A stretch of 64,000 nt of DNA from Coriobacteriaceae bacterium EMTCatB1 (GTDB lineage: Bacteria > Actinomycetota > Coriobacteriia > Anaerosomatales > Anaerosomataceae): assembly GCA_001950395.1 (NCBI GenBank), contig BDLO01000001.1, forward strand, positions 1,029,979 to 1,093,978. The letters are read 5' to 3'. Made by a program: the position numbers and the translations under genes. Of the stretch, positions 1 through 7,940 are shown one piece after another; the stretch's first letter is position 1, and the number at the start of each line of letters is the position of its first letter. Under the pieces are notes generated by a model that saw nothing but the letters and a program-made list of their open reading frames with translations, searched no databases and was not told the DNA's origin.

Positions 1-2
1 GC

Positions 3-65
3 ATCTCGCCCGAGGCCGAGCTGAGCGAAGCGCACGCCTTGCACCCCGCGCACGCCGCCGTCTGA
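3..65 (+). CDS. possible C-terminal end of an unidentified protein (5' truncated by window edge)
   Basis: The frame starting at base 3 is open from the window edge and reads ISPEAELSEAHALHPAHAAV before a TGA at 63-65. The composition is protein-like but far too short to identify. It would converge with the amidohydrolase gene, leaving 55 bases between the two stops. It could also be a chance open frame in GC-rich DNA. Confidence 0.3.
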   Translation: MSPEAELSEAHALHPAHAAV

Positions 66-120
66 CCGAGGGCCACGTCCACGCGGCTTCCGCGCACCGC
101 AACTACCGTCCCACGCTCTC

Positions 121-1479
121 TCACGCGGAGCCCCCGTCGCGCAGCTTCGCCTGGACGCGGTCCGCGCGCTCGACGAGATCGGCGAAACTCGCCGCGTCGA
201 CGGAGCCGCGGTCGAAGACTACCTCCCCGTCGATCATCGTCAGAAGCACGTCATCCTGATTCGTGGTGTGCACCACCGCACCGTACGGATCGCGCGTCGG
301 GACCTGGTGGCTGCGGGATAGGTCGACCGCCACGACGTCGGCACGCTTGCCGGGCTCGAGGCTTCCCACGAGGTGGTCGATGCCGAGCGCTCGCGCGCCG
401 TCGAGGGTCGCCATGCGTACGAAGCGCTCCGCTGGATAGAATCGCGCCTCGCCGGCTAAACCGCGCTGGACGAGGAGGCCGATGCGCATCTCGTCGAAGA
501 AGTCCATGGTGCTGTTCGAGGCCGGGGAATCGGTGCCGATGCCCACCACGACGCCGGCGTCCACGAGCTCGCGCAGCGGAGCGATCCCCATGCCGAGCTT
601 CAGATTGCATCGTGGGCAGTACGCAACTGCCGTCCGCGTCTTGGCCAGGATGTCGACGTCTCCCTCGTCGAGGTGGACACAGTGGACCGCGAGCATCCGG
701 GGCACCTCGAGGATGCCCCACTGATACACGTAACGCACCGGGCTCACGCCCGTCGGCAACCACCCGATGCTCGACCAGCCCGAAGCGTCACGGTAGTCCT
801 GGCCGAGAAGCGACGACCCGTACTTCACGAAGTCGTGCTCGTCCTTGGAGCCCGCGAGGTGCATCGCCACGGGCAGATCCTCCTCGACAGCGGCGTGCGC
901 GACGGCTTCGAAGAGCTTCGGATGGCACGAGTACGGCGAGTGCGGAGCGACGCCTATCTCGATGCGAGCAGAGGCCGCGTCCTTCCACCGAGCCACGTCT
1001 CCAAGCGCCTCGTCGAGCGCTTGCTCCACTCGGGCGCGGTCCATCGTCGAGACTTCTCGGTAGATCACCCCTCGCAACCCGGCGGCAGACGCTGCGCCCA
1101 CCGAAGCGCCGGAGTCAGTGATGTCCGCGATCGTGGTGATGCCCGACCGCACGGCTTCCGTAGCGCCGAGCTCGGCAGAGACGGCCCAGTCCTCGGGCTC
1201 GAGCGCGGCCTCCTTGCGCATCACCTGGAGCTTCCACTGCGAGTACGGCGCATCGTCCACCATCCCGCGGAAGACGGCGTACTCGAGGTGCGTGTGCAGA
1301 TCCACGAACCCGGGCATGAGCGCTGCCTGCCCGAAATCGCGCACCTCTTCTTCGGGATACCGCGCGACGAGATCGTCACGAGCGCCGACCTCAACGATGA
1401 CGCCGTCGCGGACCAGCACGGCCCCGTGCTCGACGAACGGCGCGCTCACGGGAAGGACGTAGCGGGCTGCAAGCAGCAT
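121..1479 (-). CDS. metal-dependent amidohydrolase (MtaD/SsnA-like purine-type deaminase)
   Basis: A 452-residue protein of the amidohydrolase superfamily that hydrolytically deaminates small heterocycles in the cytoplasm. The first metal-binding motif is HTH (His62, His64). A second His-rich segment reads MHLAGSKDEH, followed by AVHCVHLDE and then GIGTDSPASN, which carries the catalytic Asp. The N- and C-terminal beta-sandwich segments typical of the family are present. The start was set at 1479 because GGAGG lies 6 bases upstream; a longer frame opens at 1509. It lies 71 bases downstream of menG on the same strand, so aminodeoxyfutalosine deaminase (futalosine menaquinone route) is attractive. 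S-adenosylhomocysteine/methylthioadenosine deaminase is equally compatible with the motifs. Confidence 0.8.
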   Translation of the reverse strand: MLLAARYVLPVSAPFVEHGAVLVRDGVIVEVGARDDLVARYPEEEVRDFGQAALMPGFVDLHTHLEYAVFRGMVDDAPYSQWKLQVMRKEAALEPEDWAVSAELGATEAVRSGITTIADITDSGASVGAASAAGLRGVIYREVSTMDRARVEQALDEALGDVARWKDAASARIEIGVAPHSPYSCHPKLFEAVAHAAVEEDLPVAMHLAGSKDEHDFVKYGSSLLGQDYRDASGWSSIGWLPTGVSPVRYVYQWGILEVPRMLAVHCVHLDEGDVDILAKTRTAVAYCPRCNLKLGMGIAPLRELVDAGVVVGIGTDSPASNSTMDFFDEMRIGLLVQRGLAGEARFYPAERFVRMATLDGARALGIDHLVGSLEPGKRADVVAVDLSRSHQVPTRDPYGAVVHTTNQDDVLLTMIDGEVVFDRGSVDAASFADLVERADRVQAKLRDGGSA

Positions 1480-1550
1480 GGGCGACCTCCGAGACGACCA
1501 GATACGCAAGACATCCTAGCACGCGCGCGGCGCCGACTGCGCGGGACGGC

Positions 1551-2276
1551 TCAGACCTCCGCGACGTGCACCGCCACGATGCCGCCAGTGAGGTTCCGCC
1601 ACCGCACGCGCGAGAATCCGGCCGCCTCGAGCTCGCGTGCAAGCTCTGCTTGCTTGGGGAACGCGCGTATCGAAGCATTGAGGTACTCGAACGACGCGCG
1701 GTCCCCCGCGATGAGCGCTCCAAGCGCAGGAATGACCCGCCCGAGGTACGCGTGGTACACCGCACGGAACAGAGCGCACTGCGGCGTGCTGAACTCGAGG
1801 ATCACGTACCGCCCGCCGGGGCGCAGCACCCGCCTCACCTCACGGAAGTTCGCCGCACGGTCGGGCAGGTTGCGCACGCCGAATGCTATCGTGACGACGT
1901 CGAACGACGCATCCGGGAAGGGCAACGCTTGCGCGTCCGCGTGCGCGAACGAGATGCGCGTGGGGCCGTCGTATCGCGCTGCCTTGCGCTTGCCGACCTC
2001 GAGCATCTCCTCGACGAAGTCGGTCGACATGACCGAGGCCGGTCGGCCGTGCCTGGCGATCGCAAGCGTCAGGTCGCCGGTGCCAGCAGCGAGGTCGAGC
2101 ACGTCGGACTCCGGCGTGAGGCCGGCCATGCGCACTGTCGTACGGCGCCACAGCCGATCGAGGCCGAAGCTCGACACCAGGTTGAAGGCGTCGTACCGCG
2201 GAGCGATGCGGGAGAAGATGCCGCGAACCCGTTCGGTGGTGGGGGCTCCGCTCGAGGGCTCTCGCGCCTCGCTCAC
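1551..2276 (-). CDS. menG: demethylmenaquinone methyltransferase (UbiE/MenG family)
   Basis: A 241-residue class I SAM-dependent methyltransferase that would make menaquinone from demethylmenaquinone, the last step of quinone synthesis for an anaerobic respiratory chain. The family N-terminal block is present (FSRIAPRYDAFN), then the SAM-binding motif LDLAAGTGDL near residues 60-69, the FGVRNLPD segment, and VLRPGGRYVILEFS. The start is a GTG at 2276 that overlaps the TGA of the upstream radical SAM gene (GTGA), which implies translational coupling. A longer open frame runs upstream but only through the neighbouring gene. A close relative methylating another quinone is possible. Confidence 0.92.
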   Translation of the reverse strand: MSEAREPSSGAPTTERVRGIFSRIAPRYDAFNLVSSFGLDRLWRRTTVRMAGLTPESDVLDLAAGTGDLTLAIARHGRPASVMSTDFVEEMLEVGKRKAARYDGPTRISFAHADAQALPFPDASFDVVTIAFGVRNLPDRAANFREVRRVLRPGGRYVILEFSTPQCALFRAVYHAYLGRVIPALGALIAGDRASFEYLNASIRAFPKQAELARELEAAGFSRVRWRNLTGGIVAVHVAEV

Positions 2277-4048
2277 CCAACGCCCCCTTCGCGCGCCAGC
2301 CGACGCCTTCGGATCGCCGGGAATAGCATCTCGATGTTCACCTTGAGCCACAGGTGCGCATTCGCGATGACGTGCGTCGGGCGCACGCTCCGAGGCCACT
2401 GGAGCTCCGACTTCACGCACACGGTGTTCTCGTTGAGCTGATCGATCTCTCGCTTGAGCGCGGCTAACCGTCGCTCGCGCTCCTCGCCTTCCGAAGACTC
2501 CACGATCTCGTCGATGCGCCGCATCGTGGCCCGCGCCTCGCGGATGCGCACGTCAGTCGCAGCCGCAGCCGCAGCGTCCAGGATGCCGATCTCGCCCTTG
2601 ATGCGGTTGAAACCGAGCGCCGCTTCGTACGTGCTGTCGACGAGCTCGTCGCGGGTCATGCCGTCTGGCTCGTAGTTCAAGATGTGCTTCCACGACGGTT
2701 GGAGCAGCAGCTGCCGATGCTCCTCCAGCGTACGGGCGCGGAGCCGGTAGCCGTACGCGTCCGGCTGGTCGAACACCATGGAGCCAGGATCGAGGAACGG
2801 CGCCATCGGCGAGATGAAGGCGAGCAAGCGCTTGTCGTCGCCCACACTGGCGTACAGATCGCGAACGGCAGGGACGGTGTCGAGCACGGACTGCGCGGTC
2901 TGCGTCGGGATGCCGGTCATGAAGTAGAGGTCGAACCGCGAGCAGCCGTGCTTGAACGCGTGGCGGATCGACTCTGCGACCTCCTCGAAGCTGTAGTGCT
3001 TGCCGAACGCGGCGCGCACCTGGTCGTCGTGGCTCTCGCAGGAGACCTCCATCGACCAATCGTTCAGGTTCTCGCCGAGGAACGCGCAGAACTCCTCTGT
3101 GGGCGGCGTGAAGAACTCGAACCCGATGGGGTTCTTGAAATCGATGCGCTTGAGCCCCTTGATGAAGGCCTCGACGTACTCCTGCCCTGCCTGCTGGAAG
3201 TCGTTGAGCACGAATACGGGACCGGGGATGTGCTTTGCCACGTGCTTGATGTCGGCCACCAAGCGTTCGGGGTCGCGGAACGCGGGCCGCGTGCGCCCGA
3301 AGTGCCGCGCGAAGGCGTACGCGGAGCCGCCGCACGTCGGGCACTGCTTCGTGCAGCCGCGACACACGAGCGACGCGGTCACGGGGTAGCCCAGCCAACC
3401 GCGGAACGGCAGCGAGCTCGTGAAGTCGCGGTCACGGATGACCGCTCGCATGTTGAAGCTGTAGTCGAGCTTGACGTGGTCGAAGGTCTCGGGGACCCAC
3501 GAGAGCTCGTTGACGACGACGTCTCCTGCCCGCGTCTTGTAGGTGAGGTTCGGGATGTGCGCGACCGACCCGCCGCGCCGAAGCGCGAACATGAGCGCCG
3601 TGAACGGCGCCTCGGTCGAGTCCCCCCGGAGCACGTAATCGACGCAGTCGTAGCGGATGAGCTCCTCGTGGAAGTACGAGGCCGACAGCCCACCCATGAC
3701 CACGGGGATGTCCGGATGCAGGCGCTTGCAGATGCGGGCGACCTCGATCGCGCCGTGCGCGTGCGGCAGCCAGTGCAGGTCGATGCCGAACGCGACTGGA
3801 CGCATCGCACGGATCGCCGCTTCGACGTCGAAGCGCGGCTTGGCGAGCATGTGCATCGCGAGGTTGACGATGCGCACGCGAAGACCTTGGCGCTCCATGT
3901 ACTCCGCGAGCGTCGTGAAGCCGATCGGGTACATCTCGAAGATCGGCGTCGAGGGCACGAGGTCAGACACCGGCCCGAACATGATGGACCGCTCACGGAA
4001 GTCGTACACGCTCGGGGCGTGCAGCAGCACGAGATCGGTGTGAGGCAC
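2273..4048 (-). CDS. B12-binding-domain/radical SAM protein of unknown substrate
   Basis: A 591-residue protein. Residues about 45-160 look like a cobalamin-binding Rossmann-type domain (VVMGGLSASYF, then CVDYVLRGDST). A radical SAM core follows, with the CX3CX2C cluster at Cys232, Cys236 and Cys239 and an extra Cys at 229. The C-terminal 150 residues are helical and charged. The start is GTG at 4048 with AAGGAG 4 bases upstream. A longer open frame exists but it invades the Rex-like gene. The gene overlaps menG by 4 bases. Proteins of this layout include methyltransferases and ring-modifying enzymes; the substrate is not evident. Coupling to menG hints at quinone modification, which is inference only. 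Confidence 0.8.
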   Translation of the reverse strand: MPHTDLVLLHAPSVYDFRERSIMFGPVSDLVPSTPIFEMYPIGFTTLAEYMERQGLRVRIVNLAMHMLAKPRFDVEAAIRAMRPVAFGIDLHWLPHAHGAIEVARICKRLHPDIPVVMGGLSASYFHEELIRYDCVDYVLRGDSTEAPFTALMFALRRGGSVAHIPNLTYKTRAGDVVVNELSWVPETFDHVKLDYSFNMRAVIRDRDFTSSLPFRGWLGYPVTASLVCRGCTKQCPTCGGSAYAFARHFGRTRPAFRDPERLVADIKHVAKHIPGPVFVLNDFQQAGQEYVEAFIKGLKRIDFKNPIGFEFFTPPTEEFCAFLGENLNDWSMEVSCESHDDQVRAAFGKHYSFEEVAESIRHAFKHGCSRFDLYFMTGIPTQTAQSVLDTVPAVRDLYASVGDDKRLLAFISPMAPFLDPGSMVFDQPDAYGYRLRARTLEEHRQLLLQPSWKHILNYEPDGMTRDELVDSTYEAALGFNRIKGEIGILDAAAAAATDVRIREARATMRRIDEIVESSEGEERERRLAALKREIDQLNENTVCVKSELQWPRSVRPTHVIANAHLWLKVNIEMLFPAIRRRRLAREGGVG

Positions 4049-4101
4049 GACGCTCCTTCTCGCACAGGCCGCCTGCGCGGAGCGGCCCCCAGACCGTGCG
4101 C

Positions 4102-4130
4102 ATGATACCACAGGAGGGTGTGTTCGTTCA
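4102..4130 (-). promoter_or_regulatory. candidate sigma70-type promoter for the radical SAM-menG operon
   Basis: Read on the minus strand, TGAACG (4125-4130) is followed after 17 bases by TATCAT (4102-4107). A start of transcription near 4095 would give a leader of about 47 bases before the GTG at 4048. The -10 match is good and the -35 match is weak. Confidence 0.45.
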
Positions 4131-4247
4131 CATGCCGCGGGCTCCTGCAACGAGCAGGCACGCCGCGGGGCTCGGTGCGTGAGCAGCGCGATGAGCAGCT
4201 GCGCCTTAGCTGCGAGGCAACCGCGACCCGCAAGACGTCCCGTGCGC

Positions 4248-4907
4248 TCAGTCGTTCGGTCGGCCAGCGCCGATCGGCACCTGGCACTTGCACGCGAGCG
4301 ACTTGATGTCGCACGGCACGCGCACCTGGTGGATCTGCATCCCTTCCGGCTTCCGCACGTGGATGACCGGCGTGATGAGCAGCACGCCCGTGATCCCGGC
4401 GTTGGCGAGCAGGTCCAAGGTGACCTGGACCCACCCCGGCGAGCATGCCACCAATGCGACGGTGACGCCCAGGTTCGTATCCAGCTTCGCAAGATCTGTG
4501 AGGTGCTGCACGGTCAAGTCGCCTATCTTCGTGCCGGCATCTTCGGGGAGCTCCGAGAACAGAGCGACGGGCTTCACACCGTAGCGCTCGGACGGGAAAA
4601 CGACCTGCAGCGCTTCGAGCATCTTCGCGGTTCCGACGAGCGCAATCGGGTACTCCTCGGACAGACCCAGGTACCGCGTGAACTCACGATAAAGGTCCCC
4701 GGGCTTGTAGCCGGCTCCCGGACGTCCTATCTCGCCCACGAACGAGATGTCCCGACGAACCGTCTCCTCCTTGATACCGAGTTCGCGGGCGAGCTCTGAC
4801 GACGTGATGCGCTCCGGCGCGCCCACTCGCAGAAGCTCGCCCAGGTAGCAGTGATAGAGCGAGAGGCGGTACAGGGTGGCATCGGGTGCATTGCGGCCGT
4901 CCGGCAT
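4248..4907 (-). CDS. Rex-family regulator with degenerate NAD(H) pocket
   Basis: A 219-residue protein with the two-domain Rex layout. It has an N-terminal winged helix (ITSSELARELGIKEETVRRDISFVGEIG, residues 34-61) and a Rossmann-like C-terminal domain. Two hallmarks of NAD(H) binding are absent: where Rex has GxGxxG this protein has GTAKML (92-97), and the acidic residue at the end of the second strand is replaced (VALFSEL, 115-120). The C-terminus instead carries Cys199, Cys206 and Cys208 (VPCD and ACKCQ). The start is ATG 4907 with AGGAGG about 10 bases upstream. A canonical Rex lies at 15615-16262 for comparison. It probably binds DNA, but NADH/NAD sensing is doubtful. Confidence 0.75.
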   Translation of the reverse strand: MPDGRNAPDATLYRLSLYHCYLGELLRVGAPERITSSELARELGIKEETVRRDISFVGEIGRPGAGYKPGDLYREFTRYLGLSEEYPIALVGTAKMLEALQVVFPSERYGVKPVALFSELPEDAGTKIGDLTVQHLTDLAKLDTNLGVTVALVACSPGWVQVTLDLLANAGITGVLLITPVIHVRKPEGMQIHQVRVPCDIKSLACKCQVPIGAGRPND

Positions 4908-5076
4908 AAGACGGAGCCCTCCTCGCGTGAACGTGAGACCGTTATCGAGCCTTAGACTACCACAAGCAATCGGCAACTCGGTAACGATTCTGCTCCCAGA
5001 GCGATTCGCTGAAGTGCTGGGAAACGCAAAGTCACGGTTCTCGAACGCAGTCGCTCTAAGTCGCCGATAACGGACT

Positions 5077-5904
5077 TCAGTATCCGATGAGGTACGCGCC
5101 GTGGATCGACTTGTAGACCAACGCCACGCCGACGAGAGCGAACAGCACGATCGGCAACGCCGCGATGGCTGCCCAGGCGAAACGCCGACCGCGCCAGCCA
5201 AGCGTCAGCCGTCCGTGGAGCACGAGAGCGTACGCCAACCATGAGATGAGCGACCACGTCTCGATCGGATCCCACCCCCAGTACCTGCCCCACGCCTCGT
5301 TCGCCCAGATAGCGCCTGCGGCGATCATGATGCCGAGGAACAGGAATCCGGCCGCCACGAACTTGAACGCCAGGTCGTCGAGCGTCTCAGGCGCCAGTTT
5401 CCCGAGGAGAGGGTCGCCTTTCGCCGTCTTTCCCTCGCGAACCAAGAACAGCACGGCAAGACAGAACGCCGTGATGAACGAGCCGTACGAGAGCTTCGCG
5501 AAGGCGACGTGGATCGCGAGCCACCAGCTCGCCAGTGTGCCGGTTATGGCCAGATCGCTCTTGGGCGCAAGCATCGCGCCCCCAAGGCCGAGGAACGCGA
5601 TGGGCATCACCACGGCAGCCAGCGGCTGCAAGACGCGCTTGCGCGCGACCAGGAGCGTGAACGCCGCGACCCCGACGAATGCGTACGACGAGACGACCTC
5701 GTAGAAGCCCAGGAACGGACCATGACCCACGCGCACCCAGCGATAGCCGATGCCCACGGCGTGCACGGCCAGACCTGCAAGCGCGACGACAGTCGACGCG
5801 CGTTCAAGGGCAGGCTTGCGGAACACGAAGCCGAGGATCGCGCACACGGCCGAGACCGCGTACAGAGTCACCGCGATCCACATGACGATAATCTCAGTCG
5901 TCAC
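5077..5904 (-). CDS. ccsA: cytochrome c biogenesis protein CcsA/ResC (System II)
   Basis: A 275-residue polytopic membrane protein with about eight hydrophobic segments. The heme-handling WWD motif GAIWANEAWGRYWGWDPIE lies near residues 203-221, and conserved His residues flank it (for example IHVAFAKLSYG). With ResB it forms the System II heme lyase that exports heme and ligates it to CXXCH apocytochromes outside the membrane. The GTG start at 5904 overlaps the resB stop by 11 bases and has AGGAGG upstream. The pair lies downstream of, and on the same strand as, two multiheme cytochromes, its likely substrates. Confidence 0.92.
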   Translation of the reverse strand: MTTEIIVMWIAVTLYAVSAVCAILGFVFRKPALERASTVVALAGLAVHAVGIGYRWVRVGHGPFLGFYEVVSSYAFVGVAAFTLLVARKRVLQPLAAVVMPIAFLGLGGAMLAPKSDLAITGTLASWWLAIHVAFAKLSYGSFITAFCLAVLFLVREGKTAKGDPLLGKLAPETLDDLAFKFVAAGFLFLGIMIAAGAIWANEAWGRYWGWDPIETWSLISWLAYALVLHGRLTLGWRGRRFAWAAIAALPIVLFALVGVALVYKSIHGAYLIGY

Positions 5905-7276
5905 CTTCGGACCTCCTCTTGACTGTCGTGGGCGCGATGCCCGAAAAGCGCTCGACGCATCCCTGCACCCGCCGGGCGAATGAGGGGTCCCGCCGCACGT
6001 GGCGGGCCCGCACGTAGACGACGGCGGCTCCCGGCCGCACCTCTAAGAGCGCGGCCGCTTCGCGATACGGCGCAAAAAGCGCGATGGCGAGCGCGATGGC
6101 AGCGAGCGCGAAGATGAGGTACATCGGATAGACGCTCCAATCGTCGGCCACGGAGAGCCGTGCGTAGTATCGTACGCTGCCGACGCCTACCTCGAAACCT
6201 GGCAGCGGTTCGAATCTCTCACCAGGCGCTACGACGCCGCTCGAGCGGCCGCTCGGCCCGGACGCCGTCCACTCGACGCGAGGCTCTCTCGGCATCGCCG
6301 TCACGCACCTGCCTCGCGACGTCTCCAACGGCACGGACAGCTCCATCTTCGTCGTCCCGTCGGGGCCGGCGACCTCCAGCACGCTCGCTGAGCGCGCGAC
6401 GCACGCATCCTCGTCGAAGTCGAGAAGGACGTCAGTCGTCGCGCCGTCAGGAGCGGTGAGCGTCACGGCTAACCCGACGGCATTGGAGTGAACGACCAGC
6501 GACTTGTACCGCAGCGGGTGGTTCGGGAAGACGTATCCGGACGCCACGGGCTGCGGTCCGTCGTAGAGCTCCACGTACGGCGTCGGCCCCCTGTCGATGC
6601 CGTCCACGACGTGGGTGAGCTCGAGCGAGGGAACCGCGACGGTCAGCATCGTGAAGCGCTTGTGCAACGGCCCTTCGCTCACCACGCCGTACGACTCGCG
6701 CGTGTCCAACCGCGCAGAGCCCACAGGCACGCCCATCAGGCCCTCGGCCCGGGTGAGCTGGCCAGCTCCGATGACGGCGATGAGCAGCACGAGCAGCCAG
6801 TGGAACACCGGACTGCCCCACACGCCGAAGCGCGCAGATGTCGCGAACACCGCCTCGTCTGAAGCGGAGCGCACCACGAGGCCCGCCTCGCGAAACGCTT
6901 CTCTCACCGATCGCGCGGCCTCAGATGCGTCGCCGAGAGCGACCGTGAAGTCGCTGTTGCTCGCTGAAGGCAGGCTGCGTGGACCGCCCGCGCGGGCGCG
7001 TCGCCACAGCCGCAGCGCGCCTCTCGTGCGCTCAAGCGCACACGCCGCCGTCGAGCACATAAGAAGCACAGCGAGCGCAAGGAAGATCGGCGCGCTGAAA
7101 GCGTGGTCGAGACCGATCGCCGCAGCAAGCCCGCTCGCGGGCGACGACCGGGCAGCGGCGCTGCCGCGCTGAGGCACCACGGTTGCGAGAGCCGACCAAA
7201 CCGCCGTCGCGGCGAGGAGCGCCGCGGCAAGCCGCCTGGATCGAAAGAAGTCGTACACCCTGGAGAGGACGGGCAT
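5894..7276 (-). CDS. resB: cytochrome c biogenesis protein ResB/Ccs1 (System II)
   Basis: A 460-residue protein. It has three N-terminal membrane segments (around residues 15-32, 60-80 and 155-175), a long extracytoplasmic domain (about 180-370) and a last membrane segment near 385-405. This is the ResB/Ccs1 topology. The N-terminus RVYDFFRSRRLAAALL is typical. Partner of CcsA in heme delivery and apocytochrome handling. Expression is coupled to ccsA by overlap. The gene starts 9 bases after the lipoprotein gene ends, so the three form an operon. Confidence 0.88.
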   Translation of the reverse strand: MPVLSRVYDFFRSRRLAAALLAATAVWSALATVVPQRGSAAARSSPASGLAAAIGLDHAFSAPIFLALAVLLMCSTAACALERTRGALRLWRRARAGGPRSLPSASNSDFTVALGDASEAARSVREAFREAGLVVRSASDEAVFATSARFGVWGSPVFHWLLVLLIAVIGAGQLTRAEGLMGVPVGSARLDTRESYGVVSEGPLHKRFTMLTVAVPSLELTHVVDGIDRGPTPYVELYDGPQPVASGYVFPNHPLRYKSLVVHSNAVGLAVTLTAPDGATTDVLLDFDEDACVARSASVLEVAGPDGTTKMELSVPLETSRGRCVTAMPREPRVEWTASGPSGRSSGVVAPGERFEPLPGFEVGVGSVRYYARLSVADDWSVYPMYLIFALAAIALAIALFAPYREAAALLEVRPGAAVVYVRARHVRRDPSFARRVQGCVERFSGIAPTTVKRRSEGDD

Positions 7277-7285
7277 GGCAGCGCC

Positions 7286-7861
7286 TCAGGGCAGTGGCGT
7301 CGGGGTCGCGTCGCCGGACTGCGACAGCACCTTGGTGTGCGCGACGAGCCACCCGCCGCTCCTCCGAGAGAGCAGGTACTCGACCTCGTAGGTGGTGTCG
7401 GCCCAGTCGGTGGACGGCTGGCGGGTGCTGAGACTCCAGTAGCGCCAGCGCCACGCCTCGCTCGTGCGCACCGTAGCCGAGGTCGTCTCTGCTGACGGCG
7501 AGTCCGCCGAGAGCACCGAGAACGCCGTCAGGTCCATCTCCAGGGCTTGGCCTTGCTGCCGGTTGAGCTCGATGTACGCGTCCTCGCGGACCTCTTGCTC
7601 TTCGGTGACGTACGGCGCCACGATGCTCGTCTCGAGGCTGTAGTACGCCTCGGCAGCAGCCGAGAGATACGCAGTGACCGCCTGCTTCGGGGTGCTCGAC
7701 GGCAGGCGCTCGACCGGCGCATCGCCGATCGGCAGTACACCGGAAGTCGGCTCTCGTGCGGGCACGTTCTTGGCGCGCGCGCATCCAGCCGCGACCGCGA
7801 GCGCAGCGCAGCACACGACGCACACGACCAGTCGTATCACACGAGATCTCACGAGCGCCAT
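7286..7861 (-). CDS. secreted lipoprotein, function unknown
   Basis: A 191-residue protein with a hydrophobic signal and the lipobox LAVAAGC ending at Cys27, so it should be lipid-anchored on the outer face of the membrane. The mature part starts with a Pro/Ser linker and then a compact alpha+beta domain ending in VEYLLSRRSGGWLVAHTKVL. That pattern resembles NTF2-like or ARC6-IMS-like folds, but I do not recognise the family. It is first in an apparent operon with resB-ccsA. A role as a chaperone or receptor for exported apocytochrome or heme is inference from position only. Confidence 0.75.
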   Translation of the reverse strand: MALVRSRVIRLVVCVVCCAALAVAAGCARAKNVPAREPTSGVLPIGDAPVERLPSSTPKQAVTAYLSAAAEAYYSLETSIVAPYVTEEQEVREDAYIELNRQQGQALEMDLTAFSVLSADSPSAETTSATVRTSEAWRWRYWSLSTRQPSTDWADTTYEVEYLLSRRSGGWLVAHTKVLSQSGDATPTPLP

Positions 7862-7883
7862 TCTACGACACCTCGCATGAGCA

Positions 7884-7913
7884 GCGGGTCGCGAGCAGTG
7901 ACCCGCGACCCGC
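7884..7913 (-). terminator. GC-rich stem-loop between the 37-heme gene and the lipoprotein gene
   Basis: GCGGGTCGCG (7884-7893) and its exact complement CGCGACCCGC (7904-7913) form a 10-bp stem with a 10-base loop, 28 bases past the stop of the 37-heme cytochrome. There is no T-run, so this may be a Rho-assisted pause or an mRNA 3'-end stabiliser rather than a classical intrinsic terminator. Confidence 0.4.
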
Positions 7914-7940
7914 GCTCAGACACCCATGCGGATGTGATCG

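Noticed and set aside
673-2346. Long plus-strand open frame (557 codons) antisense to the amidohydrolase and menG
   Set aside because: It is the GC-rich antisense shadow of two well-supported genes, is rich in Arg, His and Pro, and has no family motifs. The same holds for other long antisense frames in the window, such as those opposite the cytochrome, hem and ccm genes.
7286-7861. Lipoprotein as a c-type cytochrome
   Set aside because: Its only cysteines are in the signal peptide/lipobox region and no CXXCH occurs.
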